NCBI RefSeq assembly: GCF_026230105.1
Contig: NC_079477.1
Span: 18,605,001 to 18,669,000 of the forward strand
Reading direction: 5' to 3'
DNA length: 64,000 nucleotides
DNA from: Diorhabda sublineata
Lineage: Eukaryota; Arthropoda; Insecta; Coleoptera; Chrysomelidae
The position numbers and the translations under genes were made by a program. Positions 50,099 to 52,239 of this stretch are shown here, piece after piece. Positions within the stretch are counted from its first letter, which is position 1, and each line of letters begins with the position of its first letter. Below the pieces are notes generated by a model, which worked only from the letters and a program-made list of their open reading frames with translations, did not search any database and had not been told where the DNA came from.

Positions 50099-50292
50099 TT
50101 TTTTATTTCAGATATTATCTAATGTGTAAATGTTGGGATGAACAACCCAACAGTCGTCCATCGTTTACAGAGCTCAGAAAATCGCTTGATGAACTACTAG
50201 TTTTACAATCAAATTATGTGAATTTAGATAAACGAAGCATTTATAAAGAAAAAGAGGTTATAGTTGAGAACATAAAACCGCTAAAGAGGTAG
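3360..50292 (+). CDS. torso: Receptor tyrosine kinase Torso (12 exons seen; 5' exon(s) not seen)
   Basis: Exons: 3360-3426, 3827-4038, 12759-12999, 21063-21133, 21223-21397, 34409-34584, 35116-35394, 36562-36763, 46094-46286, 48625-48796, 49528-49880 and 50112-50292. They sum to 2322 nt, one open frame of 773 residues plus TAG, with consistent phase at all 11 junctions. Residues 1-370 are extracellular with fibronectin-III-like modules, about 375-398 form the membrane helix, and the kinase runs from about 440 to 740. It has the glycine loop GAGAFG (446), VAIK lysine (471), HRDLAARN (catalytic Asp about 608) and DFG (626). The blocks LPIRWMALES and THQIYTTQSDVWSFG and the order of FNIII, TM and split kinase match insect Torso as I recall it. 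Torso is the receptor for PTTH and the embryonic terminal signal (Trunk), signalling through Ras/MAPK. The signal peptide exon is missing from the window. Confidence 0.88.
3827..4038 (+). CDS. torso: torso exon B (start of first FNIII-like module)
   Basis: Encodes residues 23-93, acceptor tttttcag and donor GTAAGT at 4039 (phase 0). It contains the FNIII-style tryptophan strand FIVLRWKTSPQPGVYYYI. The split Val codon formed with the previous exon keeps the frame open. Confidence 0.8.
4270..4506 (+). pseudogene. Pogo/Tigger-type transposase N-terminus (psq-like HTH)
   Basis: This 78-residue frame starts MVRKYLRKTTRGADRGRFS, then KEEIKAVLAEQQSQNTIKEAPRQYN. It resembles the Pipsqueak-type helix-turn-helix that opens insect pogo-like transposases (MPRxYxRKTxRG, then a helix ending in AxxYN). 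The frame ends at TAA (4504-4506). A charged stretch further on (to about 4740) may be its remnant linker. It lies in torso intron 2 on the same strand and is too short to be functional. Confidence 0.55.
4740..5720 (-). pseudogene. Unclassified insect DDE transposase relic
   Basis: The best frame is 5705-5379 on the minus strand, with IDAFELEAIRRKIHFFRKE then NDDADIQDFIKSIFHKLSFEF. This resembles the N-terminal region of a repeated insect transposase family that begins with a helix and a short Zn-less HTH. Continuing toward 4740 in shifting frames are traces of FNEKKGL and a degenerate catalytic segment. An opposite-strand frame of similar length overlaps it and is a shadow. The family match is remembered and uncertain. 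Confidence 0.45.
5730..7860. other. Unassigned intronic DNA (torso intron 2)
   Basis: AT-rich sequence with only short frames (for example 6409-6609 +). A minus-strand stretch near 6650-7000 reads without stops in places but shows no motif I recognise. I see no RNA gene or convincing repeat ends here. Confidence 0.4.
7870..8350 (+). pseudogene. LINE reverse transcriptase relic
   Basis: A degraded palm motif (VCADDLCIIEKS, from YADD) at about 7885 is followed by KTKYMVS (about 7985) and NYNFD-stop-VNSFEYLGNE (about 8038-8088). This spacing, xADD, then KTKYM, then the F-YLG block, is the C-terminal palm/thumb of APE-type LINE RTs. The frame contains stops. It lies on the same strand as torso, inside intron 2. 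A minus-strand frame at 8056-8313 is its shadow. Confidence 0.6.
9119..9762. repeat. Foldback (long inverted repeat) element
   Basis: Bases 9119-9260 reappear inverted at 9600-9762. Both arms contain ttatttctcgtatagaatta, gaggggtccttcctata, ctacctctttccgagatatca and gtgactaaaattga. The interior is AT-rich and non-coding. The outer ends read (a)ctgggtgttt and aaacaccctgt, so the terminus is close to ACAGGGTGTTT. The arms differ by point changes and small gaps, so the repeat is old. No clear target duplication was found. Confidence 0.8.
10661..11780. mobile_element. Long-inverted-repeat DNA transposon relic
   Basis: The left arm (10661-11015) and right arm (11445-11780) are inverted copies about 340 bases long. 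Shared blocks include ttatacattcgaacatta, aataattctacactacta and cttacaggaggtatt. Between them lies a transposase remnant on the + strand (about 11150-11345). Arms this long around a Tc1/mariner-superfamily remnant suggest a derived non-autonomous element. Confidence 0.75.
11150..11345 (+). pseudogene. Tc1/mariner-superfamily transposase C-terminal remnant
   Basis: The reading RGSQFAWPSRFPDLNAVD, stop, FFGGNLKSLVYATLH recalls the catalytic block WPPRSPDLNPxDFFxWGxLKSxVY of insect IS630/Tc1/mariner transposases, which carries the third acidic residue. The frame ends with YFEQLV-stop at about 11340, matching the usual ending of that group. It is broken by a stop within the DDE block and sits between the two long inverted arms. 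Confidence 0.65.
11790..12260 (-). pseudogene. Mariner transposase relic
   Basis: Read on the minus strand from about 12240, traces of KILGSKV appear. Then MVMVSVFWYVR, stop, IISIDYFDKGK (about 12060-11990) and INGKYYTNLLQRLREEIKK appear, and finally a degraded QDNAPxH segment. The order of a D-containing FIDY block and the YYxxLLxRL helix is typical of the mariner catalytic domain. It is broken by several stops and frame changes. It abuts the right arm of the long-inverted-repeat element. Confidence 0.65.
12759..12999 (+). CDS. torso: torso exon C (end of FNIII-1, start of FNIII-2)
   Basis: Encodes residues 94-173, acceptor atattccag and donor GTAAAT at 13000 (phase 1). It holds the FNIII closing pattern LKPDTLYSIQLVTSTV and then a new module with VHQFWIDKW and IQVKWEKSK. 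It is separated from exon B by an 8.7-kb intron full of transposon relics. Confidence 0.82.
13010..14020. other. Unassigned intronic DNA (torso intron 3)
   Basis: No coding motif, RNA gene or clear inverted repeat was recognised. Composition is AT-rich with a slightly GC-richer patch near 13420-13560. Confidence 0.4.
14030..14740 (+). pseudogene. Mariner transposase relic
   Basis: From about 14095 the + strand reads KVVDKIHAILFSDRLIKELE, then VATEVNISTELIRNMLLMKH, matching the second helix-turn-helix of mariner transposases. Remnants of FxADQTLTEIK follow. Downstream (about 14520-14700) a second block, VGSDFRQTKR, recalls the C-terminal xGxxFxxNEEV region. The catalytic core between them is reduced and has stops. 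It lies in torso intron 3. Confidence 0.6.
15246..15270. repeat. (TA)n microsatellite
   Basis: A pure alternating TA run of about 25 bases, about 200 bases upstream of the THAP-domain exon. Confidence 0.9.
15471..18228 (+). CDS. THAP-domain protein, two exons (host gene or THAP-transposon derivative)
   Basis: Exon 1 (15471-15594) starts MAGNSCVYFKCGLSKG and ends phase 1 at GTGAGT. Exon 2 starts at 18065 after ttatttcag and reads GNAILANLSQKLLRNKLICNKHFSEN, then AVPF. The pattern C-x(4)-C, the MYRFP block, the W in RCQKWI, CNKHF and AVPF is that of a C2CH THAP zinc finger, which binds DNA. Exon 2 either stops at TAA 18226-18228 or splices at 18225 (GTAAAA) to 18321. Beyond that, the frame reaches a stop at 18373 and continues only after a frameshift. 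The domain is complete, but the downstream part looks decayed. Confidence 0.65.
15600..18060. other. Intron of the THAP gene, mostly unassigned
   Basis: AT-rich non-coding DNA. The only clear feature is a short stretch at 16947-16979 that nearly repeats the sequence just before the primer site of the Copia element at 56158-56187 (reported in the findings). A single gaaacaccctat follows it. Confidence 0.45.
18321..18599 (+). pseudogene. Possible broken downstream exon of the THAP-domain gene
   Basis: After cattccag (acceptor at 18319-18320) the frame joined from 18224 reads RNIDVTDSSISNHEEEEG and stops at 18373-18375. In the next frame 18372-18599 continues LKELQNLPSCSIRTDIQ, then QTWIQLKNFYAPYFKGGYDA, to a stop. 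A one-base slip would explain the break. I do not recognise the C-terminal part. It may be transposase-derived, as in P-element-like THAP proteins. Confidence 0.4.
18985..19220 (+). pseudogene. LINE 3'-terminal fragment
   Basis: The + strand reads LGHIMRGHKYQFL, then VEGKIEGKRGLGRKRMSWL, then RNVRQWTGIQDIQTMIHTA and NVVANIH, ending in an AAG-rich tail (about 19202-19217). This is the C-terminal end of insect RTE/APE-type endonuclease-RT proteins, with the usual simple 3' tail. One frame slip is needed near 19010. It is a 5'-truncated copy, as expected for target-primed insertion. The minus-strand frame at 19085-19285 is a shadow. Confidence 0.7.
19220..21060. other. Unassigned intronic DNA (torso intron 3)
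   Basis: AT-rich. A short + frame near 20400-20600 (QEERGKWIDHINQLK) shows no recognised family. No RNA gene or paired repeat ends were seen. Confidence 0.4.
21063..21133 (+). CDS. torso: torso exon D (small, FNIII-2)
   Basis: Encodes residues 174-197 (DRSCFYKLTYFSNG...). The acceptor is a T-run plus cag, and the donor GTGAGA starts at 21134. This 71-nt exon is needed to reconcile phase 1 at the end of exon C with phase 0 at the start of exon E, which strongly supports it. Confidence 0.75.
21223..21397 (+). CDS. torso: torso exon E (end of FNIII-2)
   Basis: Encodes residues 198-255, including FGTYYTISITAYTS, the usual closing strand of an FNIII fold, followed by a Cys-containing linker (TPTCLDV). 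Acceptor tgttgtag, donor GTAAGT at 21398, phase 1. The next intron (13 kb) holds the nested transposon complex. Confidence 0.82.
21553..21842 (+). repeat. Left inverted repeat of the Mutator-like element
   Basis: Begins ACAGGGTGTTTCTATATAC and includes gatctcaataaatgattcat, gttgctgagatatagggcgt, ctccttaataaagtaatatt, gtgacgcactgtcagggtta and ccccaattttttacgccact. All these blocks recur inverted at 33115-33422. Confidence 0.85.
22080..23231 (+). pseudogene. Mutator-like transposase, frameshifted
   Basis: Pieces in order are QERRIAIEKGRIGKDS (about 22160), YITVIAEGAWSKHSYKVNYD and SGVGVIIGQETKKVLFLGIR (about 22215-22345), IIVEGFKQSIEMH and YLYLVGDNDSSG (about 22445-22540). After a slip in an A-run (about 22543-22550) come IECRNHLLRNYC and NMDNNAAESYNSVVAKFVG. 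I recall this as a repeated insect family with the Mutator-like transposase domain (Pfam PF20700 from memory). Its DDE acidic residues would lie at the ADGGW position (here AEGAW), GDxDSS and AAESYN. The first appears altered and at least three frameshifts plus a stop break it. Confidence 0.65.
23047..24114 (+). pseudogene. YqaJ-type exonuclease domain, C-terminal to the transposase, one small intron
   Basis: The frame 23047-23625 begins in the transposase tail and continues ADEDYGLPSSDMHEEEYEA, then LLWKEERSKRLTASVFGQIC (start of a YqaJ/lambda-exonuclease-like fold). After a one-base slip near 23600 it reads LAATPDGLIGDNGIIEVKCP, the PD-(D/E)xK catalytic signature (D, then ExK), then FYQVQGQLHITQ. 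A 61-base intron (23919-23979) gives DDNFWDQKM and a stop at 24112-24114. A stop at 23766 and the slips make this copy non-functional, but the catalytic residues are retained. The family cuts or resects DNA, and its role in this element is unknown. Confidence 0.65.
24509..24634 (-). repeat. 3' LTR of the errantivirus-like element, outer part
   Basis: Matches 31934-32059 almost base for base (one substitution, aactaatta for aacaaatta). The LTR is interrupted at 24634/24635 by a LINE and resumes at 26660. Confidence 0.88.
24643..24700 (+). other. Structured 5' leader of the LINE (candidate self-cleaving ribozyme)
   Basis: TATGGCCGTTGGG (24643-24655) pairs with CTCAACGACCATG (24668-24680) over 13 positions with one mismatch and two G-U pairs. 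A second small stem, CCGG...CCGG, follows (24684-24699). Some insect LINEs begin with HDV-like self-cleaving ribozymes. Whether this one folds that way is only a guess. Confidence 0.35.
24855..26655 (+). pseudogene. LINE endonuclease-reverse transcriptase, frameshifted and truncated
   Basis: The endonuclease domain begins RIATWNVTSIANKDQE and contains ICALSETKKKG, IYNGKPKDERAASGVG and DEIMIVGDFNGRIGNE, all conserved APE-type blocks (Asn, Glu and Asp catalytic positions). A slip near 25430 moves to a second frame (25285-26418) with KSIIDYIITN, then the linker and RT block KMKNRKSPGLDNINNELLK, EEWKVSITIPVFKKGG, stop. A third frame continues ISLLSTTSKLLTKIIAEE to the palm at CFIDLTKAFDRV. The YxDD and everything after it are absent. 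Confidence 0.85.
26660..26799 (-). repeat. 3' LTR of the errantivirus-like element, inner part
   Basis: Matches 32060-32194: atcttatttatagtaaaata, gtgctgatacatg and ggtattgttttaaaaatgtc up to gcatgtaact. With 24509-24634 it makes one LTR of about 266 bases. Confidence 0.88.
26809..27513 (-). pseudogene. env: Errantivirus-like envelope protein, C-terminal part with membrane anchor
   Basis: The frame has several cysteines in its ectodomain, then a membrane helix (GLFTVIIIICIIFIIFWII) and a basic cytoplasmic tail, ending 10 bases before the 3' LTR. It is offset from the upstream env frame by stops around 27514-27732. This placement before the LTR is standard for env. Confidence 0.65.
27733..28416 (-). 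pseudogene. env: Errantivirus-like envelope protein, N-terminal part
   Basis: The frame starts with Met and a hydrophobic leader (LTIVLTLLLLYKT). It contains a furin-type site (RLKR) followed by a Gly/Leu-rich fusion-peptide-like segment ending WLFGTLD, the arrangement seen in insect errantivirus envelopes and baculovirus F proteins. Coiled-coil-like helices follow. The frame is closed by a stop near 27733, separating it from the membrane-anchor part at 27513-26809. It is therefore a broken copy. Confidence 0.65.
28420..28724 (-). other. Spacer between integrase remnant and env
   Basis: No long frame is present. On the minus strand there are scattered Lys/Glu codons that may be the end of pol and a splice-acceptor area for env, but nothing specific was recognised. 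Confidence 0.35.
28725..29460 (-). pseudogene. pol: Errantivirus-like pol remnant (integrase)
   Basis: Traces of the segment before integrase lie at 29460-29270. A zinc-binding tail (NNCELC) lies near 29200. The integrase core follows at 29111-28725 with GLPYKITADCGSELKNNDLQ and the helix carrying SPVKRFHFSLIKHFRC. The position usually held by the catalytic glutamate of DD35E is Lys in this copy. The first Asp region and the whole RT are missing or unreadable. Confidence 0.65.
30100..31703 (-). pseudogene. gag: Errantivirus-like gag, broken
   Basis: The first frame (31703-31089) has the capsid-type region LNWDLFKLKLDNIKPYDGNK, then LNTWFKLKEALIQCFADRRD and later AFGNRLQLLKSQT, the helical core of Ty3/Gypsy gag. 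It ends near 31089 and continues in other frames as an Asn/Arg-rich tail (31080-30826, 30672-30406) and an acidic Glu/Asn region (30130-29879). No CCHC zinc knuckle is seen, as is common in insect errantivirus gag. The Asn-rich tail is built on AAT/ATT triplet runs. Confidence 0.65.
31914..31933 (-). other. Primer-binding site of the errantivirus-like element
   Basis: Directly inside the 5' LTR, the minus strand reads GGCGCAGTCAGTAGGATTAG. This resembles the tRNA-Ser primer site I recall for the 17.6/297 group of insect errantiviruses. One position appears to differ. Confidence 0.65.
31934..32194 (-). repeat. 5' LTR of the errantivirus-like element
   Basis: 261 bases, starting AGTTACATGCGAAGAATTCC and ending AAATTTATAATT on the minus strand. 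Nearly identical to the interrupted left LTR, with differences such as acacgttaattg for acatgtttacgttatttg. Confidence 0.88.
32195..32440. other. Remainder of the Mutator-like element, non-coding
   Basis: Directly outside the errantivirus-like insertion. It has short frames and a T-run at about 32350-32362, with no recognised motif. Confidence 0.4.
32445..32945. mobile_element. Snap-back element made from the end of a Tc1/mariner-superfamily transposase
   Basis: Bases 32447-32590 and 32811-32943 are inverted copies. Shared blocks include gcataagtagttcaaaacaa, aaactgttggtcgcttactt and acacttattacaccattttg. The right arm contains the final codons of a transposase, so the left arm is an inverted duplication of coding sequence. 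Between the arms lies the catalytic block of the same transposase. It sits inside the Mutator-like interval. Confidence 0.75.
32595..32893 (+). pseudogene. Transposase C-terminal remnant inside the snap-back element
   Basis: The + strand reads WIGRGGPNCWPPRSRDLNPI, then DFFIWGYMKSSVYE (about 32638-32745). It finishes CNKCIEVSDQQFEQLRL-stop (about 32841-32888). The block WPPRSxDLNPxDFFxWG carries the last catalytic acid of IS630/Tc1/mariner-type transposases, and the FEQL ending is typical. A frame change and stops separate the two parts. Confidence 0.65.
33115..33422 (-). repeat. Right inverted repeat of the Mutator-like element
   Basis: The reverse complement of 21553-21842 with scattered differences (for example ggtgacaactaaccatgaca and atatctcagcaactaggcct). 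It ends ATATAGAAACATCCTGT. A LINE relic begins directly outside it. Confidence 0.85.
33425..34260 (-). pseudogene. LINE reverse transcriptase relic (I/R1/Jockey-like)
   Basis: On the minus strand, about 34130-33800 reads PISDISFILKTIKKVKDRSL, then ERLLHAQHYAYQPGKS, DLALNYLKRRVEGALPSGKV, ATFFDNERAFDNTPF and SRGIEKRG. This is the fingers and palm-A region, where the catalytic Asp normally lies in xxLDxxxAFD. Toward 33430 there are faint traces of a YADD-like segment (YIQAYTDEF) in shifting frames. It abuts the outer end of the right inverted repeat of the Mutator-like unit. Confidence 0.65.
34409..34584 (+). CDS. torso: torso exon F (FNIII-3)
   Basis: Encodes residues 256-314. It contains IPDMPQNLEV, a typical FNIII opening, then YNVTVRWKKPHYDPYYYTV. 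Possible N-glycosylation sites (NVT, NTT, NIT) agree with an extracellular location. Acceptor tattccag, donor GTAAGT at 34585, phase 0. Confidence 0.83.
34722..35032. mobile_element. hAT-type miniature element (MITE) with 8-bp target duplication
   Basis: The termini are TAGGGTTCACACCAGCA and TGCTGGCGTGAACCCTA, inverted with one difference. The flanks are TTTATAAT on both sides (34714-34721 and 35033-35040), the 8-bp duplication typical of hAT transposition. The interior is non-coding and holds smaller palindromes (tggtccaaaaggacca and gcgacaaatttgtcgtcg). It lies in the 531-base intron between torso exons F and G. Confidence 0.88.
35116..35394 (+). CDS. torso: torso exon G (end of FNIII-3, membrane helix)
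   Basis: Encodes residues 315-407. FNIII-3 closes with LTPNYDVIVIAFSTRGASPP. An acidic juxtamembrane stretch follows, then a 24-residue hydrophobic helix (about 375-398) and a basic stop-transfer segment. The donor used is GTTAAG at 35395. The later GT at 35427 would break the frame in the next exon, so the earlier, less common donor is preferred. Confidence 0.8.
35930..36215 (-). pseudogene. Mariner transposase relic
   Basis: From about 36182 on the minus strand the frame reads NRKRVLLQYNAKAHTAKVTS, then TKIEELGGIALLPHPAFSSS. This matches the mariner segment LLQxDNAxxHTA followed by the HPxYSPDLAPSDY block. Here the catalytic Asp of QDNA is Tyr, and the final D-containing block is corrupted. 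It lies in torso intron 7. Confidence 0.72.
36562..36763 (+). CDS. torso: torso exon H (kinase N-lobe start)
   Basis: Encodes residues 408-474: a juxtamembrane segment, the ATP-binding glycine loop ILGAGAFGVVRKGLYY and the ATP-anchoring lysine in VAIKMLR. Acceptor atttttag, donor GTAATA at 36764, phase 1. The nearby frame on the minus strand is a shadow. Confidence 0.88.
36770..37480. other. Unassigned intronic DNA (torso intron 8)
   Basis: AT-rich with no long frame on either strand and no recognised repeat ends. Confidence 0.4.
37490..38045 (-). pseudogene. Unidentified protein fragment with an apparent small intron
   Basis: On the minus strand, 38045-37961 reads CYFCKHYPGIDGVF, stop, SDNCGRQQKN. 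GTGAGT then begins an apparent 51-base intron ending CTCTCCAG at about 37910. The frame continues YLVGMYAAGNKLNNAQIFGK, then SVHSIIERCLRGKRPGPIHV and PDHLSEMSKKL (to about 37740) before stops. The C-x2-C and G-P-I-H-V-P-D-H-L blocks look conserved, but I cannot name the family. It may be part of a repeated gene or a transposase. Confidence 0.4.
38050..39500. other. Unassigned intronic DNA (torso intron 8)
   Basis: AT-rich. Frames at 38580-38792 and 39156-39338 (-) lack recognisable motifs. No tRNA-like cloverleaf or paired repeat ends were noticed. Confidence 0.4.
39507..40180 (-). mobile_element. Internally deleted mariner copy A
   Basis: Possible ends are atacgagcgttgcta at 39507 and the inverse of ctctcgtagaaccctcgtag at 40163-40182. 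The N-terminal transposase begins MELNREHFRAMMFYDF, stop, RGLNQQRCADHL (about 40006-39925). It continues FRWFSEFIRRRASLQDEF, GRPKSAIVPQNIDAVRELIL and, after a slip, EIEVSFGIS and FSRWIPHNLITDQKR (to about 39630). The RWxPHNL block precedes the catalytic domain, which is missing. Confidence 0.7.
40200..41076 (-). mobile_element. Mariner copy B with near-complete transposase, end missing
   Basis: The N-terminal HTH region (40955-40566) begins MEYRAIIKYLYLKGLRGKQI and includes YATVKNWDASFKRGKF, GRPGSVSVPENIDAVQDMIL and SDRRTGLKRISEALHIS. The frame then shifts to the catalytic part (about 40545-40200): IVTIDETFLR, DFLDKGRTIIGDYYSTLL and LQDNAPTH, giving the first two catalytic aspartates. The final D block is lost where copy A begins. 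The hAT element at 41085 seems to be inserted in its upstream flank. Confidence 0.75.
41930..44080 (-). pseudogene. hAT transposase with BED zinc finger, broken
   Basis: On the minus strand the BED finger is at about 44065-43900: SLLWHYFNKSGTGDTSVCRK, C-x2-C then GIT. The middle region 42703-42240 has ETEIDEEIVKLKREIAS and FMDPRFKGSFF, the conserved LDPRFK block. The C-terminal dimerisation part (42140-41940) has PLIWWKYYAHVFPFLSQCAK, IQASSVPSERVFSKGG and LRASL. A (TA)n run interrupts it at 42160-42228. Stops and gaps make it inactive. The order of BED, catalytic helices and hATC is standard for hAT/ZBED proteins. Confidence 0.82.
42160..42228. repeat. (TA)n microsatellite inside the hAT transposase
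   Basis: About 34 uninterrupted TA units. They give artificial Ile/Tyr-rich frames on both strands. Confidence 0.92.
44199..44237. other. Perfect 13-bp hairpin inside the hAT element
   Basis: ATACAGAGTTCGG (44199-44211) is the exact inverse of CCGAACTCTGTAT (44225-44237), with a 13-nt loop. It lies just upstream of the transposase frame. It may be a small inserted element or a regulatory hairpin. Confidence 0.7.
45510..46085. other. Unassigned intronic DNA before torso exon I
   Basis: Contains the possible far flank of mariner B (after the hAT) up to about 45570, then AT-rich DNA with no recognised feature. Confidence 0.4.
46094..46286 (+). CDS. torso: torso exon I (kinase N-lobe, alphaC, hinge)
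   Basis: Encodes residues 475-538. The alphaC glutamate lies in FHHEIQLMKSV, and the hinge and front pocket read LLVVEYCAKGDLQSYLR. Acceptor gtttttag, donor GTAAGT at 46287, phase 2. Confidence 0.88.
46345..47205 (-). mobile_element. Internally deleted mariner element with N- and C-terminal transposase pieces
   Basis: The right end reads (inverse) gtgtacgaggtctggctatt near 47205. The left end near 46353 (agagcgttggctttt) is a weaker match. The minus-strand N-terminal piece (47000-46707) has EQRNNLKFLVKLKKTPTECY, SRSRVFEWCKRFTESRES and GRPVTVSTPETVTEINQIV. The C-terminal piece (46554-46400) has LLKALTKEDFQHCFRSIEKT. The catalytic domain between them is missing. It is inserted just after torso exon I. 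Confidence 0.75.
47210..47800. other. Unassigned intronic DNA (torso intron 9)
   Basis: AT-rich, with repetitive gataagataatttagataaga near 47650-47680. No coding motif was recognised. Confidence 0.4.
47815..48250 (+). pseudogene. LINE reverse transcriptase relic (I/R1-like)
   Basis: The frame 47815-48036 contains NLMGYIDDALIVTRGFF, the YxDD catalytic palm motif in the context GYADDxxIVxRGxF typical of I/R1/Jockey-like LINEs. It then reads DILLQITQMAPKVIE and stops. Short traces of the next block (QLNLND) follow to about 48100, with further stops. It lies between torso exons I and J and is non-functional. Confidence 0.6.
48625..48796 (+). CDS. torso: torso exon J (kinase insert and alphaE)
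   Basis: Encodes residues 539-596. This is the kinase-insert region of a split receptor kinase, followed by DLISFARQVSLGM (alphaE). The insert is only about 45 residues, much shorter than I recall for fly Torso. Acceptor tcaactag, donor GTAAGT at 48797, phase 0. Confidence 0.85.
48800..49520. other. Torso intron 10, unassigned
   Basis: AT-rich intron with no recognised repeat or reading frame. Confidence 0.45.
49528..49880 (+). CDS. torso: torso exon K (catalytic and activation loops)
   Basis: Encodes residues 597-713: catalytic loop MIHRDLAARN, metal-binding DFG, an activation loop with three tyrosines (DVYYNNMYCKS), substrate loop LPIRWMALES and SDVWSFGILLWE. Residue identity in this exon is the best evidence for Torso. 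Acceptor ttcttag, donor GTAAGT at 49881, phase 2. Confidence 0.92.
50025..50095. repeat. (TA)n microsatellite next to the last torso splice acceptor
   Basis: About 35 TA units end 16 bases before the exon L acceptor (AG at 50110-50111), leaving only catttttttatttcag as the acceptor tract. It produces artificial Tyr/Ile frames. Confidence 0.92.
50112..50292 (+). CDS. torso: torso exon L (end of kinase, C-terminal tail, stop)
   Basis: Encodes residues 714-773, starting with the final kinase helices (CKCWDEQPNSRPSF). The short tail contains NYVNLD, a pYxN-type SH2 (Grb2/Drk) docking motif. Stop TAG at 50290-50292. The acceptor lies only about 16 bases after a long (TA)n run. Confidence 0.9.
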
Positions 50293-50363
50293 AATTAACT
50301 GTTTATGCTTATGAGCTATACAGTATTACAATTTTTAATTTAAACATAGAGTAAGTAATAATC

Positions 50364-50369
50364 AATAAA
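50364..50369 (+). promoter_or_regulatory. Possible polyadenylation signal of torso
   Basis: A canonical AATAAA lies 72 bases after the torso stop codon. No other gene on this strand is close by. Such hexamers also occur by chance in AT-rich DNA. Confidence 0.5.
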
Positions 50370-50469
50370 GAACGCATAATAATCCACTCTTCATTTATTA
50401 TAATTCCATTAAAAGTTCCAGCATCGTATGTACTCTTTTTTACAATACACAAACGCGAGTATCTACACC

Positions 50470-51650
50470 ACCGGTCAAAAATTTTTCCCACCCTAAAGTT
50501 TGCATGATACACGCTTAAGATTTTTTATCCAACGATGTAACCCTTTTTGTTTTTATTATTTCGATGCACAATTTTGACATTCCTCATAACATTTTCGACA
50601 AACAATCGTCGTTTATCTGGTTCCACACGTTTTTAAGAATATTTCGAAGATGTGAAGTGGAAGTAGGACACTGCTTTTTTACTTCTCTGCCCAATTTGTG
50701 CCACAACAACTCAATCAGGTTGAGGTCGGGCGATTGTGAGGGCCAAATCATTACTTTCAGTACATTTTTCCTTTCCAATTATTTTAAGTACTCTTTGCAC
50801 AGTTTAAGGAATGCCTCAAATCATTATCATGATGGAAGATAAATTATCTGCCGATGAGGCGCTTTGCATAGCATACATTTTCCTTTAATATTTTTTTGGC
50901 ATTCTTTCTTCAAAATCCTTCAATTTTTACTAGGTCTCCAGTCACCCTTCTATGGGATTACCCAAGGATTTAGCATAAGGTGACCAGATTTTTAGATGGG
51001 CAAAGCGGGACAACTCTGAAGGAGGGGAGAGAATCAACAATTTTTTTTGTTATTTTTAACATAAATACAATTTATAAATATAAAAAAATGTATAATATTT
51101 TATTCTTTGACATATTTTTTATTTGAGTGAATTTGTTTCAATAGATTGTTGTCATGTTTTAAAATATTGTAAAAATCTTGACAAGAATTTTTGAAATATT
51201 TGACACATAAAATGGCTTTCAAAGTTTCAACATTTAATTGTTAGTCGACGTAGCCCATAGGATTCTTAGAACGCAAAACAATGATTTTCTTAAATATCAA
51301 AAATTACTTAATCCTAAAAGTCGGGACTCTTGAAAAACGTCGCGGAACTCGGGACAAATTCTGAAAAACATCCCACCAAAAGCGAGACGTCTGGTCATCT
51401 TAATCTAGCATCCATTCTTTCTATGATCTGCGCACAAATACTCTTTTCTTAGACCCAAAAACTTCAAACATTGACTTATCACTCCATAAAACTCTCTCCC
51501 ACTCTTCATGTCTCCAATTTCTATATTCTTGAGCCCACTGCAACTTCAGTCTCTGAACTGTACCACAACTGGTATAATGCTTGCTTTTTAAGAGGTGTTT
51601 AAGGTTTGTTTATTTTTAGGGTACATTCAGAAACTATAAAGTGATTTTGT
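50470..51650 (-). mobile_element. Tc1-type transposon relic, interrupted by a hAT miniature
   Basis: On the minus strand the order is LKLQWAQEYRNWRHEEWERV, then LWSDKSMFEVFGSKKRVFVR (about 51560-51430), the MITE insertion, FHHDNDLRH (about 50840), VMIWPSQSPDLNLIELLWHK (about 50755) and NILKNVWNQI. These are the three Tc1 catalytic regions (D in LWSDxS, D in QDNDxxH, E in SPDLNxIE). A possible terminal repeat, accggtcaaaaatttttccca, lies at about 50470. Stops and frame changes break it. Confidence 0.78.
50976..51402. mobile_element. hAT-like MITE inside the Tc1 relic
   Basis: The ends TAAGGTGACCAGA and TCTGGTCATCTTA are inverted with one difference. The flanks atttagca (50968-50975) and atctagca (51403-51410) form an 8-bp duplication with one change. 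The interior is non-coding, with gcgggac and cgggac motifs near both ends. Confidence 0.8.
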
Positions 51651-52239
51651 GTCCTAAGCCATTAGATGCTACTTACCAAATGTACCTACAGTTAAAAGGG
51701 CTATTTGGATGTTACTAAAAAGGATATGGGAAATATTAATCCCTTAGAGAATTTTAGTAATATATACCTAAGATATACCATCCTTAAGAAAAAGTTTATA
51801 ATCTACTTTGAACGCGTACCCAATAATTGCTGCTGCAACACCACCTTTAACACAGGTAGGAAAAAAAAGAAAAGCATCATTTTTTATTTTATACAGTTTC
51901 CCTGGACCATTCACTTTCATCTCGACTACCGACTAAATACTTATCCCCATCTTAAAAATATTTTACAACCTGATAAAACACAAAATACGATCTAAAATAT
52001 GCGCGGATCCATATGTTCTAAAATTTAGTCAAAACATTATATTCGCCCCGAACTAGTATTGAAGTTGCTGCTGAAACGTAAAATTTTTCTTTCGTTACTT
52101 GAACTTGAAACTGTTGGAACGGCATTTTCATATAGCGCATCAAGTATTCACAGACAATCTGCTGGAGTAAACCTATTATATGACAATATTGAGAAATATA
52201 AAAGATGTCCTTATGTTTATGTGTGTGATATAGACTGAA

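Noticed and set aside
49996..50110. Start of a Tyr/Ile-rich frame before exon L
   Set aside because: Translation of the (TA)n intron repeat. The real exon begins at 50112.
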